Assembly: GCA_004295045.1 (NCBI GenBank)
Contig: SHND01000025.1
Coordinates: forward strand, 1-64,000
DNA: 64,000 bases
Reading direction: 5' to 3'
From: Chloroflexota bacterium
GTDB taxonomy: Bacteria > Chloroflexota > Anaerolineae > UBA4142 > SHND01
Shown: in pieces, positions 8,151 through 16,813 of the stretch
How positions within the stretch are numbered: position 1 is the first letter of the stretch
Layout: each line of letters opens with the position of its first letter
The notes under the pieces: generated by a model
What the model saw: only the letters and a program-made list of their open reading frames with translations
Told to the model about the DNA's origin: nothing
The model's database searches: none
Made by a program: the position numbers and the translations under genes

Positions 8151-8506
8151 CATTGCAGCGGCAGTTTGAATAGACTCGCATACCTCGTCCGATCCGTTTG
8201 TCGAATTGGATTGTATGTGTGACGTCACTGCCTTGTCAACGCGCCGCTGTCCCCACGCGGGGTTACGCTTGCGTGTGAATCTCGGGATCATCGAACAGCT
8301 GTGTGGGTGTTTGCTGGACCCTTCCTCCTTATCACATATTACGCCAGCGCCTCCGGTTTGGATCCCAATGGTTGGACGCGTGAAAAATCAAATTGCGAGA
8401 CAAGAATATTACGCAATTCAATTGACACTGTAATTTGAGAATGTTAGAATACCTTTGCTCCAAACGTAACAAAAGTGCTTCCGTATAACGAGAGATAGGC
8501 GCAACT
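8151..8506. promoter_or_regulatory. 356-bp divergent promoter region
   Basis: This gap separates the sigma factor gene (-) from ccmE (+). It contains the ccmE promoter at 8422-8450 and must contain the sigma operon promoter. No gene, repeat or riboswitch is seen in it. Confidence 0.6.
8422..8450 (+). promoter_or_regulatory. sigma-70-like promoter of the ccm operon
   Basis: A consensus -35 TTGACA (8422-8427), a 17-nt spacer and TAGAAT (8445-8450) lie 56 nt before the ccmE ATG. This is the best promoter match I found in the window and suggests constitutive transcription of the cytochrome maturation genes. Confidence 0.8.
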
Positions 8507-8989
8507 ATGGCAACCTCCACTTTTACTGACAACAAACCGAAAGCAAAATCAAAATACCAACTCAAATATCTCATTGGCGCGGCATTGATCATTGGTGTGA
8601 TTGGCTATTTGATCTTTTTTGGCTTGACCCAAACGAGTCAGTGGTCAATTAACGTGACGGAACTCAAAGCGCGCGGCGCGAGCGCGATCGGACAGGGCAT
8701 GCGCGTTTCGGGACAACTCGAAGCCAACTCGGTCGCAAAGGATGTCAAAGCAAACAAAATTGCCTTTGTCCTCACCGACGGCGTAAATCGCCTGCCGGTC
8801 TCGTACAACGGCGTGGTGCCCGATACGTTTGACCGCGCGGTTGAAGTGGTTGCCGAAGGAAAACTAAATCCCGACGGTTCCTTTACGGCAAGCAATTTAC
8901 TCGCGCGCTGTCCTTCCAAGTACGACGAATCGAAAATTGAATTGTACGATACGAGCAAGATGCAAGGGAATGTGAATTACGGACAATGA
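8507..8989 (+). CDS. ccmE: cytochrome c maturation haem chaperone CcmE, CxxxY variant
   Basis: The 160-residue protein has an N-terminal membrane anchor (about 21-40) and the CcmE OB-fold (MRVSGQLEANSV, FVLTDGVNRLPVSYNGVVPDTF, VEVVAEGKLNPDGSFTASNLLARCPSKY). The usual haem-binding histidine is replaced by a cysteine: CPSKY (C135-Y139) matches the CxxxY form known from Desulfovibrio and archaeal CcmE. It takes haem released from the CcmABCD exporter and hands it to CcmF for attachment to apocytochromes outside the membrane. It overlaps ccmF by 4 nt (ATGA). Confidence 0.93.
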   Translation: MATSTFTDNKPKAKSKYQLKYLIGAALIIGVIGYLIFFGLTQTSQWSINVTELKARGASAIGQGMRVSGQLEANSVAKDVKANKIAFVLTDGVNRLPVSYNGVVPDTFDRAVEVVAEGKLNPDGSFTASNLLARCPSKYDESKIELYDTSKMQGNVNYGQ

Positions 8990-11004
8990 CGACGCTTGGT
9001 TCAATTGCCCTCACGGTTGCCTTTGTCGTTGCGTTGTATGCAATGATCGCGGGCTATCTCGGCGCGCGGCGCAGAATCCCTGAACTTGCCGACAGCGCGC
9101 GCAATGGGGTGATCGTTTTTGGCGTGCTGGTGACGGTGGCGATAATCGCGATTTCGTACGCGTTGGTCACGCGCGATTTTTCATTGGTGCTGGTGGCAAA
9201 TCATACTTCGCGCGACCTGCCGATTTTTCCATACACGTTGACTGCGTTGTGGGGCGGACAGAGCGGCTCGCTTTTGTTTTGGTCGTGGATTTTGTCGCTC
9301 TACGGGTTGGTCGTCGTGTTGAAAAAGTGGGAGAGCAATCACGATTTGATGCCCTATGTCGTCAGCGTGATGATGCTCATTCAAACTTTTTTCGCGTTTC
9401 TTCTCGCCTTTGTTTCATCGCCGTTTGAGCGAATGGAAGTGATTCCACTCGACGGTGCGGGCTTGAATCCGTTGTTGCAACATCCGTTGATGTCCATTCA
9501 TCCGCCGTTGTTGTATCTCGGTTATGTTGGATTCGCGATCCCGTTTTGTTTTGCGATGGCGGCGCTGTTGTCGGGGCGGCTCAATGATTCATGGATTCGC
9601 GCGACGCGCCGTTGGGTTTTGATTCCGTGGATGTTTTTGGGACTGGGCTTGCTGGTCGGCGGGCGCTGGGCGTACGATGTGCTGGGGTGGGGCGGCTATT
9701 GGGGTTGGGATCCGGTGGAAAATGCCGCGTTGATGCCGTGGCTTGTCGGCACGGCGTTTCTTCATTCGGTGATGGTGCAAGAGCGCAAAGGAATGTTAAA
9801 AGTTTGGAACATGGGTCTGATCATCATCGCCTTTACGCTCACCCTGTTCGGCACCTTTCTCACGCGCAGCGGCGTCGTGCAATCGGTTCACGCGTTCGCG
9901 CAATCCGAAATTGGTCCGTTATTTTTGGGATTCACCGCAGTTATGGCGCTTGCCTCCACCGCGCTTTTATTTTTCCGTCTGGATAAATTGCAAAGCGAAG
10001 CCGAATTCGACTCGCTCCTTTCGCGCGAAATATTTTTCCTGATCAACAATGTTTTGTTCCTCGGCGCGGCGATTGCGATTTTGATTGGCGTGGTATGGCC
10101 CCTTCTAAGCGAGGTGCTGACAGGCGAAACGCTCACTGTTGGCGCGCCGTACTATGATCTCGTTGTCGGGTCACTGCTCGGGTTGATTGTTTTGTTGATG
10201 GGTGTGATTCCGCTGATCGGTTGGGGCGGCGCGACGCTGGCGAAATTGGGACGCAAGCTAGTTATTCCACTCGCCATCACCGCAATCTTGACAGCCATCG
10301 GCTTTGTGTTGGGCGCGCGTGATCCGCTGCCGTTGTTTGCGGTGGCGCTGCTCTCCTTTGCGTTCGTCACCACCGCGAGTGACATTCTGTTGGCAGCGCG
10401 GGCGCGGCAAAAAAATACGCGTGAGAATTTGCCCACCGCGACCATACGTTTGATCGGGCGCAATCATCGCCGCTATGGCGGTTATCTCGTACATCTCTCG
10501 GTGGTTATTCTTGCGCTCGGCGTAATTGGTTCGCGCGTGTATGCGCAAGATCAAGTGCGCGCGCTGACGCAGGGTGAATCTTGGGAGACGAACGGCTACA
10601 CGCTCGTCTTTGAAGGGCTGACTCCCGGTGTGATGAGTGGTGAAGCGGTTGTGACGACGGCAACGTTGGGTGTGTACGAGAATGGTCGGCGCATCACCAC
10701 GCTCAAGCCGGCGGTTTCATTTTTTGATCGCCAACAGCAGCAAGCGACAGATCCGGCGATCTGGCATGATTTGCCGTTTATGCGGCGTGATTTGTACGTC
10801 ATCGTGCAAGGATGGACCGATAATTTTCAGACGGTCAGTTTCCGCGTTTTTATTAATCCACTTGTGTCGCTCGTGTGGGTTGGTGGATTTCTCTTTTTGA
10901 TTTCTACGCTCATCACGATGCTCCCCGATCCGCAAGAACGCCGCGCGCGTGAACGCGTGAAAAGAGAACTCACCGCAGGCGGTTACGCGCAGCCGAGCGA
11001 ATAG
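8986..11004 (+). CDS. ccmF: cytochrome c haem lyase subunit CcmF
   Basis: The 672-residue polytopic membrane protein has the tryptophan-rich WWD signature (GWGGYWGWDPVENAALMPWL, about 232-251), which binds haem at the outer face, plus conserved histidines in the flanking segments (HPPLLYLGYVGFAIPF, about 168-183). A large outward loop precedes the last helix, as in the family. It accepts haem from CcmE and attaches it to CxxCH apocytochromes. No CcmH thiol partner is encoded in the cluster, as reported for systems with CxxxY-type CcmE. Translation is coupled to ccmE. Confidence 0.95.
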   Translation: MTTLGSIALTVAFVVALYAMIAGYLGARRRIPELADSARNGVIVFGVLVTVAIIAISYALVTRDFSLVLVANHTSRDLPIFPYTLTALWGGQSGSLLFWSWILSLYGLVVVLKKWESNHDLMPYVVSVMMLIQTFFAFLLAFVSSPFERMEVIPLDGAGLNPLLQHPLMSIHPPLLYLGYVGFAIPFCFAMAALLSGRLNDSWIRATRRWVLIPWMFLGLGLLVGGRWAYDVLGWGGYWGWDPVENAALMPWLVGTAFLHSVMVQERKGMLKVWNMGLIIIAFTLTLFGTFLTRSGVVQSVHAFAQSEIGPLFLGFTAVMALASTALLFFRLDKLQSEAEFDSLLSREIFFLINNVLFLGAAIAILIGVVWPLLSEVLTGETLTVGAPYYDLVVGSLLGLIVLLMGVIPLIGWGGATLAKLGRKLVIPLAITAILTAIGFVLGARDPLPLFAVALLSFAFVTTASDILLAARARQKNTRENLPTATIRLIGRNHRRYGGYLVHLSVVILALGVIGSRVYAQDQVRALTQGESWETNGYTLVFEGLTPGVMSGEAVVTTATLGVYENGRRITTLKPAVSFFDRQQQQATDPAIWHDLPFMRRDLYVIVQGWTDNFQTVSFRVFINPLVSLVWVGGFLFLISTLITMLPDPQERRARERVKRELTAGGYAQPSE

Positions 11005-11017
11005 GAATTTGTTTGAG

Positions 11018-11070
11018 GTTGAAGGTTGAAAGTTTGGATTTTGCAAACGGTCACACTTTCAACCTTCAAC
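11018..11070. repeat. intergenic hairpin with 16-bp perfect arms
   Basis: Arms 11018-11033 and 11055-11070 (words GTTGAAGGTTGAAAGT and complement), loop 21 nt, between ccmF and the zinc-ribbon gene. It has the same architecture as the hairpins at 1918, 2936 and 20712 but a different sequence. Confidence 0.8.
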
Positions 11071-11083
11071 TTTCCACTTTACT

Positions 11084-11554
11084 TTGGATTTCGTCCTCAC
11101 AATTGCTCTTGTCGCGCTTGCCTTGGCGGCGCTCGCGTATCCGCTGTATCGCGCACACGCACAGGCGGTGACAGTGAACGCGTCCACGCTCGACGATTTG
11201 CTTGCCGAGCGCGATGGCGTGTACGCTACATTGCGCGATTTGGAATTGGACCGGCAGCTTGGCAAATTGGACGCGGCGGATTACAACGCGCTCCACGAAA
11301 AGTACATGACGCGCGCGGCGCAGATTCTGCAAGAGCTGGATACTTTGCGCGGCGAAGGCGCGGGCGAGGAAGCGGGCGCGGAAATTGAAAAAGAGGTAGC
11401 AGCGCTAAGACAAAAGACGACGGACGGCGGACGACGGACTGCGTCAAAGCAGGACCAAGACGCTGGGAAAAAAGAATTACGCTGTGCGAATTGTGGACGC
11501 CCCTACAACGCGGGAGATAAATTTTGCGCGCGGTGCGGCCGCGCGCTGCATTGA
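11084..11554 (+). CDS. CcmI-like membrane protein with C-terminal zinc ribbon
   Basis: The 156-residue protein starts with one membrane helix (about 3-20, ending ALAYPLYR), then a helical region resembling the N-terminal segment of CcmI (LLAERDGVYATLRDLELDRQLGKLDAADYNALHEKYMTRAAQIL). An acidic linker leads to a zinc ribbon with CANC and CARC pairs (about 134-151). The position after ccmF suggests a role in apocytochrome handling. The same helix-plus-hairpin module recurs at the end of the protein at 15632-16813. The first possible start is a TTG without a clear ribosome binding site, so the start is uncertain. Confidence 0.75.
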   Translation: MDFVLTIALVALALAALAYPLYRAHAQAVTVNASTLDDLLAERDGVYATLRDLELDRQLGKLDAADYNALHEKYMTRAAQILQELDTLRGEGAGEEAGAEIEKEVAALRQKTTDGGRRTASKQDQDAGKKELRCANCGRPYNAGDKFCARCGRALH

Positions 11555-11646
11555 AAAATCTCTAGTTATTTCGCAAGTTTTGTACTTTAAGCAACTTTTC
11601 GCAATTGCTCTCGTATATGTTTGTAGATTTTACAAGGAGAATTTTC

Positions 11647-12483
11647 ATGTCATATTCTGCTGAAATTAGCCGCACAAACCCATCCTGTTTTCTGTTTGTG
11701 ATTGACCAATCGGGCTCGATGGCTGACCCGTTTGGTGGTGAAGCAGGCAAACGCAAAGCCGATGGCGTCGCCGACGCGTTGAATCGGTTGCTTCAAAATC
11801 TCGTAATCAAATGTGCCAAAACCGAAGGCGTACGTGACTATTATTACATCGGTGTCATTGGCTATGGCGCGCAAGTAGGTTCCGCTTTTCTCGGAAATAT
11901 CGCGGGCAGAGAATTGGTGCCCATTAGCGAAGTCGCCGCAAACCCGGCGCGTATCGAGGAACGTACCAAAAAAGTAGAAGACGGCGCGGGCGGACTTGTG
12001 GAACAAATGGTAAAGTTCCCGATCTGGATTGAACCGATCGCCAATCAAGGCACGCCGATGCGCAAGGCAATGACAATGGCAGAGACGACGCTCAAGAGCT
12101 TTGTCGCCGCGCATCCCGACGCGTTTCCTCCCATCGTGATTCACATCACGGACGGCGAATCCACCGACGGCGATCCCACCGAGGCGATGCGCAATGTCAC
12201 GAATATCCAAACATCGGATGGCAATGTTTTGCTGTTCAATGTTCACCTTTCGAGTAGTTCGAGTCAGCCGATAGCGTATCCAAATTCGTCCGATGCCTTG
12301 CCGGACAAATACGCGCAGCTCCTTTTCGATACGGCGAGTGAGCTGACGCCGTTCATGCTCAGCATCGCGCGTGAACAAGGATATGATCCGGAAGCTGGCG
12401 CGCGGGGATTTGTCTTTAATGGCGATCTCGCGCTCGTCATTCAGTCCCTCGATATCGGGACGCGTCCCAGCAATTTGCGCTAG
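11647..12483 (+). CDS. von Willebrand factor A domain protein, TerY/YegL type
   Basis: The 278-residue protein consists almost entirely of one vWA domain with a complete metal-ion-dependent adhesion site: DQSGS (D20-S24), the Thr in NQGTPMRKAM and the Asp in HITDGESTDGD. No signal peptide or membrane helix is seen, so it is cytoplasmic. A good ribosome binding site (AAGGAG, 11634-11639) fixes the ATG at 11647 rather than the in-frame ATG at 11605. With the next two genes it makes up a vWA-PP2C-kinase triad like TerY-P or E. coli YegL-YegK-YegI. It probably presents or scaffolds substrates for the kinase/phosphatase pair. Confidence 0.88.
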   Translation: MSYSAEISRTNPSCFLFVIDQSGSMADPFGGEAGKRKADGVADALNRLLQNLVIKCAKTEGVRDYYYIGVIGYGAQVGSAFLGNIAGRELVPISEVAANPARIEERTKKVEDGAGGLVEQMVKFPIWIEPIANQGTPMRKAMTMAETTLKSFVAAHPDAFPPIVIHITDGESTDGDPTEAMRNVTNIQTSDGNVLLFNVHLSSSSSQPIAYPNSSDALPDKYAQLLFDTASELTPFMLSIAREQGYDPEAGARGFVFNGDLALVIQSLDIGTRPSNLR

Positions 12484-12512
12484 CGCGCCGTTGCGCGTAC
12501 TATTGCAAGAGG

Positions 12513-12545
12513 TGCCCGCTGCCGTCAGGCGCCGGGCATTTTTTT
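12513..12545 (+). terminator. rho-independent terminator after the vWA gene
   Basis: An imperfect 11-bp stem (TGCCCG with CGGGCA as the outer part, 12513-12518 and 12533-12538) is followed by seven T residues. Because the phosphatase starts only 14 nt later, it may attenuate rather than end transcription of the triad. Confidence 0.7.
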
Positions 12546-12558
12546 GTACTGGTAACTT

Positions 12559-13401
12559 TTGTCGAAATCACTCACTCTGTGGGGCAACGCCTTGCCACAT
12601 TTTGCACACAACGTTTTTTGGATGCCTAAAGCGGGCAATACTGCCGCCGAGTACGAAGACGCGTTTGGTGTCAGCAAAACGAGCCCGGACTCGACCTTTC
12701 GCTCGGTTGTGGCAATTGCCGATGGCGCAAGCGAAAGCTTGCTCAGCCGGCAATGGGCAAAGCTGTTGGTCAAACGCTTTGTGCGCCATTGGCAAGAACC
12801 ATCCGAGCTCGATGAGTGGCTCTCTGACACATTGCGCGCGTGGCAACACGAGAAACGCAGCTATTTGCGACAACGCGTGCGTGAGCACAAACCGATTCAA
12901 TGGTACGAAGAGCCGGGGCTCGAAGCGGGCGCCTTTGCCGCGCTGCTTGGCTTGGTGATCACGCGTCCAGACGCAAGCAACGAATCTTCGAATGGCTGCG
13001 GCTATACTTGGAGAGCGGTTGCAGTGGGGGATTGCTGTTTGTTTCAAATGCGCGCCGACGTTTGCATTCGTTCGTTTCCTGTCACCGAGTCGCGCGCGTT
13101 CACCAATCGTCCATTTCTGCTCTCGAGCAATCTCGCGCGTAATGCGGGCATCGCCGAACGCTTTCAATTTGCAGAGGGCGACGCGCAGCGGCACGATCGC
13201 TTTTTTCTGATGACCGACGCGCTCGCGGCATGGTTTCTTTATGAAATTGAAAATGGCGCCGCGCCGTGGCGAGAACTCTCCAATTTGTTCCGCGCAAAGA
13301 ATCCCGCGCAAGCGGTGGGCGAATGGATTAAGGCGCGGAGGACAGCGCATGAATTGCGGAACGATGACGTTACCTTGATTGAACTCGAAATTTTGGATTA
13401 A
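12559..13401 (+). CDS. PP2C-family protein phosphatase of the TerY-P triad (YegK-like)
   Basis: The 280-residue protein has the PP2C motifs in order: the N-terminal EYEDAFGV region (acidic metal ligand), VVAIADGASES (about 56-66, ligand DG), VAVGDCCLFQMR (GD pair), RFFLMTDALAAWFL (metal-binding D) and NDDVTLIEL near the C terminus. It should remove phosphate from Ser/Thr residues and counter the kinase encoded 20 nt downstream. The reading starts at TTG 12559. The next ATG (12622) would cut off the first strand, so TTG is preferred, but no ribosome binding site supports either choice. Confidence 0.85.
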   Translation: MSKSLTLWGNALPHFAHNVFWMPKAGNTAAEYEDAFGVSKTSPDSTFRSVVAIADGASESLLSRQWAKLLVKRFVRHWQEPSELDEWLSDTLRAWQHEKRSYLRQRVREHKPIQWYEEPGLEAGAFAALLGLVITRPDASNESSNGCGYTWRAVAVGDCCLFQMRADVCIRSFPVTESRAFTNRPFLLSSNLARNAGIAERFQFAEGDAQRHDRFFLMTDALAAWFLYEIENGAAPWRELSNLFRAKNPAQAVGEWIKARRTAHELRNDDVTLIELEILD

Positions 13402-13421
13402 GCGATTGCGTTGAGGTTTCT

Positions 13422-15572
13422 GTGTGGTGGCCCAGTCCTTCTGATTATCAAGACACAGTCCAGAATCCGCGTCTCGCGTTTTCTGACGCGGCATTGCGCG
13501 ACGGCGAAATTGTGCGCGACGCGCTCGGACTGCCGAAACCAATTTCGGGCAGTTTCGCCACCGTGTACCAAATAGACCACGCGGGACGGCGTTACGCGGT
13601 GCGCTGTTTTCTCCGACACGTACCGGACATTTCCCAGCGCTATGCGTCAATCAGCGCGTATCTCCAGCGCGTTGCGCTGCCCTCCATCGTCGAGTTCCGT
13701 TTTTTGGAACAGGGCATTCGTTTGCGCGGGCAGTGGTTCCCTGTACTGAAAATGAACTGGCTCGAAGGCGAACGGCTGGATGTGTATGTCGCGCGGCATT
13801 TGTACGATTCGCAGGCGCTGCTCGATCTGGCGCGCCAATTTTTGCAGCTTGCCGCTTCGCTGCGTCAGGCAAAGCTTGCGCACGGCGATCTGCAGCACGG
13901 CAATCTCTTGATCGTCAATCAACAACTGCGCTTGCTCGATTATGATGGGATGTTTGTGCCGGAACTCGCCGGGCGCGTCAGCAACGAAATCGGTCAGCCC
14001 AACTATCAGCATCCGAATCGCACCGCGCGCGATTACGGTCCGCATCTCGATAATTTTTCAGTATGGGTGATTACGCTCTCGCTCTTGGGACTTGCGCTCG
14101 ATCCGGGATTGCGCTCCAGCTTTAGCAGTGGGAGTGAAGCGCTGCTGCTAAAACAATCTGATTTCGTCAATCCTTCCACTTCGCAAGTTCTGACCGCGCT
14201 CCAAAATTCGAACCATCCAACTCTGCGCTATTTAACTTTGGCGTTCATTCCCTATTTGTTTGCGCCGAGTCTCGATTCGATTCCGGCCGTGGAACCGAGC
14301 GCGCTTGCTGTCGTGCAAGCTCCAACCCCCGCGCCCGCGATTCTGCCGGATTGGCTGCGCGACACAGTTTCCGCGCAAAACGCTTCGGCGTCAACGTCAT
14401 TGCCGTCCGAGTCCGCGTCGCAATCCACAGGCGCCGGTTGGCTCTTGGATCATTTGGAAACCGGATCACCACAGCGCCTAAGCGGAACATTTCGCTTTGA
14501 GAAATTTCTGCTCGCGTTTGCCGCGCTCGCGTTTCTCGGAGTCGTGAGTTTGATTCTGTTGACCACTGTAACGCCTTTGATTGGTTTTTCAAGTCTCTTG
14601 CTCCTGACCTTGGCAACTATTCTGATGTTGGGTTTCGGATTTTCGCTGCGCTTTAACAGTCCCGAACGTCGGGATGCTCTTCGTTCCGTTCACGATTTAG
14701 AAGAGACGCGGCTCGAGCTCAAGAAAAAGGACCAAGCGCTCACGGATGAACGCGCGCGCATTACGCGCGCAGAGCAAGAGGAGATGGCGAAACTGGTCAA
14801 GCAGCAAACCGCAAATGCGAATCAAGAACGAGCTGCGCTTGCTGCGCTCGACCAAACATCGCAGAGTGAGCTGACGAGCTTGAAAAATAAACGACAGCAG
14901 ATTGAGGAAAAAAGAGACGCCGCCTTTCAAGCCGCGCTGGAACGACTGCGAGTAGAACGGATGGAGCGCATGTTGGAAGCATTTCGCGTCGCGGACGCGG
15001 TGCTGCCCTGGATCATCAACCGCGAGCTAAAGCAGGCGCTAAACCGAAATGGTTTTGTGACGGCGGCAGACATTACGAACTTTCGAGTCAATCCCTTGAA
15101 AGGAGAGTCACGATTCTGTCTGGTCAATCGGCGCGGCGCAGCAATTGCTGTGGAAGGATTGAGCGCAGAGCGCGGTGTGGCATTGATTCTGTGGCGCCGC
15201 GCGATGGAAGCGCGCGCGAAAAAGTTGTTGCCGAATGCGTTACCGCCCGAGTTGGCGAACCAACTGGGCAAACGTTTTCAAGACGAGTTGGTGAATCTGC
15301 AGCTTGCGGAACTCAAGAGCAAGCAGCAAACTCAAACCAAAAAAGCGCAGCTCACCGAAAGCGCGCGCAAAGAAAAGGAGCGTCTCACGCGGCAGATGCA
15401 GGACTTGCCCGCGTCGTATCGCAAGCAAGCGGCGGAGACGGAACAAGCGTCAATTCAGACGCGCAAGGGGATTGCCGAAAGCGAATGGGCGCTCGTGCTG
15501 GCGCGGCGGCGTCTCCAAACCTTTGCGCATATTAGTTTTTTCAACTATCTCAAATCTATTCTTGGATTGTAA
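13422..15572 (+). CDS. membrane-anchored Ser/Thr kinase-like protein with HhH domain (YegI type)
   Basis: The 716-residue protein starts with a divergent kinase domain (about 35-280): G-rich loop ISGSFATVYQ, RYAVRCF where the usual VAIK lysine is Arg (R61), catalytic loop HGDLQHGN (154-161) and LLDYDGMF in place of DFG. Two adjacent membrane helices follow (about 366-412), then a long charged coiled coil (about 425-540) and a helix-hairpin-helix-like region (VNRRGAAIAVEGLSAERGVALILWRR, about 567-592), then more coiled coil. This layout matches YegI-type kinases. GTG at 13422 has a GAGG ribosome binding site at proper distance. It completes the vWA-PP2C-kinase triad. Confidence 0.88.
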   Translation: MWWPSPSDYQDTVQNPRLAFSDAALRDGEIVRDALGLPKPISGSFATVYQIDHAGRRYAVRCFLRHVPDISQRYASISAYLQRVALPSIVEFRFLEQGIRLRGQWFPVLKMNWLEGERLDVYVARHLYDSQALLDLARQFLQLAASLRQAKLAHGDLQHGNLLIVNQQLRLLDYDGMFVPELAGRVSNEIGQPNYQHPNRTARDYGPHLDNFSVWVITLSLLGLALDPGLRSSFSSGSEALLLKQSDFVNPSTSQVLTALQNSNHPTLRYLTLAFIPYLFAPSLDSIPAVEPSALAVVQAPTPAPAILPDWLRDTVSAQNASASTSLPSESASQSTGAGWLLDHLETGSPQRLSGTFRFEKFLLAFAALAFLGVVSLILLTTVTPLIGFSSLLLLTLATILMLGFGFSLRFNSPERRDALRSVHDLEETRLELKKKDQALTDERARITRAEQEEMAKLVKQQTANANQERAALAALDQTSQSELTSLKNKRQQIEEKRDAAFQAALERLRVERMERMLEAFRVADAVLPWIINRELKQALNRNGFVTAADITNFRVNPLKGESRFCLVNRRGAAIAVEGLSAERGVALILWRRAMEARAKKLLPNALPPELANQLGKRFQDELVNLQLAELKSKQQTQTKKAQLTESARKEKERLTRQMQDLPASYRKQAAETEQASIQTRKGIAESEWALVLARRRLQTFAHISFFNYLKSILGL

Positions 15573-15578
15573 ACTCAC

Positions 15579-15605
15579 CCCTCGCAAGCGATAACGTTGC
15601 GAGGG
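15579..15605 (+). terminator. hairpin after the kinase gene
   Basis: A 9-bp stem (15579-15587 with 15597-15605, CCCTCGCAA and complement) precedes a T-rich stretch (TTATGTTTTT). It separates the triad from the next cytochrome maturation genes. The downstream arm overlaps the possible -35 of the promoter at 15597. Confidence 0.65.
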
Positions 15606-15624
15606 TTATGTTTTTGAGTATTAT
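15597..15624 (+). promoter_or_regulatory. probable leaderless promoter
   Basis: TTGCGA (15597-15602), a 16-nt spacer and TATTAT (15619-15624) stand exactly 7 nt before the ATG at 15632. No Shine-Dalgarno sequence is present, so the transcript probably begins at the start codon. Confidence 0.55.
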
Positions 15625-15631
15625 GTGATTT

Positions 15632-16813
15632 ATGCCACAAGGCAACGGTGAACTCGAACGCGGTATCTATAAAAAAAATAAAGCTGCGCTGTTCCTCGTT
15701 GCGTTACTTGGCGTGTGCATTGCGAGCGGCTGGATTTTTATCGCGCGCGTTCAAGCACAAACTGTAACGCAGATCGAGGGACAGTTGTTGAATGGCACAC
15801 AAGACGCGCCCCCAAACAGCGTCGCAGATGTTCCCATTACGTTATTTCAAATTACCGAATCAGGTCCGGTGACGCGAACCCTGCCAACTGACGCGCAAGG
15901 AAAATTTTTGTTCACGAATGTGATCAGTGATGCGAATGCGTATTTTGCGCGCGTGGATTACGCGGGCATTCGCTATTTTTCTGAAATTCGTTCACCTGAA
16001 CTGGCTGCCGCGTCGCCGCTGACCATGACGGTGTACGAAACCCAGACGCTGCCTGCAAATTTCACGCTCGACCGCGTGCATCTCGTTCTCGATGTGCAGC
16101 CAAAACGTTTCAGTGGTTTGGAACTCGTACAGCTCACGAATCCAAGTGACCGCGCCTTTTTTCTGCCGCTTCCGATTCCCGAAGGCACAAGCAATGTGCA
16201 GTTCCAAGATATTCGCGAAGAAACCATTGTGAAACGCCAAGAAGACGGAACGATCCTCTATCCCGTTTTACCGACGACCGGCGAAATTTTGTTGGGCATT
16301 TCGCTGCCTTTTACTCCGCCCGAACACGTTTTACAGATTCCGCTCCAAACAAATCTCGCGGGACTCAACCTGCTCTTGAACAAAGCGAGCGGCGCAAAGG
16401 TGACGGATAGCGCGCTCGTGCCGGGCGATCCATTCACCGCGCAGAGCGGACAAAGCTATCTGGTCTTTGCCGGACCCGCACAAAACGTAGGCACAACGTT
16501 TCGCGCGACGATTTCAAATTTGCCCGGTGCGGACAACACACAGCAATTGCAGACGCTTGCATTGGTTGGCGGCGGAATCGGCGCGCTCGCGCTTTTGGCG
16601 TATCCCGTGTATCGGCGGCGCGCAGCCAAAGCCAATGCGAGCGTGACCAGCGAACGCGTCGCGGAGCTGCAAACCATTGCCCGTTTGGATGATGCGTTCG
16701 ACGCGGGCGAACTGGATGAACGCGATTATCAAGCGGCGCGCGCGGCGTTGAAAGCGGAATTGGTCAAGCGGCAAATGGCGGACGACGAGCGACGAAAATC
16801 TGTAACGCGATGA
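15632..16813 (+). CDS. transthyretin-like membrane protein of the ccm cluster
   Basis: The 393-residue protein has an N-terminal membrane segment or signal (about 16-38), a carboxypeptidase-regulatory/transthyretin-like fold (about 45-145, VADVPITLFQITESGPVTRTLPTDAQGKFLF), further beta-rich sequence, a second membrane helix (about 310-327, ending LLAYPVYRRR) and a helical tail (LDDAFDAGELDERDYQAARAALKAELVKRQ). The helix and tail resemble the CcmI-like protein at 11084-11554. It overlaps ccmA by 4 nt (ATGA), so it should act with haem export. I do not recognise a characterised family for the whole protein. Confidence 0.75.
   Translation: MPQGNGELERGIYKKNKAALFLVALLGVCIASGWIFIARVQAQTVTQIEGQLLNGTQDAPPNSVADVPITLFQITESGPVTRTLPTDAQGKFLFTNVISDANAYFARVDYAGIRYFSEIRSPELAAASPLTMTVYETQTLPANFTLDRVHLVLDVQPKRFSGLELVQLTNPSDRAFFLPLPIPEGTSNVQFQDIREETIVKRQEDGTILYPVLPTTGEILLGISLPFTPPEHVLQIPLQTNLAGLNLLLNKASGAKVTDSALVPGDPFTAQSGQSYLVFAGPAQNVGTTFRATISNLPGADNTQQLQTLALVGGGIGALALLAYPVYRRRAAKANASVTSERVAELQTIARLDDAFDAGELDERDYQAARAALKAELVKRQMADDERRKSVTR

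Noticed and set aside
12568-13650. 360-codon minus-strand open frame opposite the phosphatase and kinase
   Set aside because: The plus-strand genes carry clear PP2C and kinase motifs; the antisense reading is Arg/Ala-rich with none.
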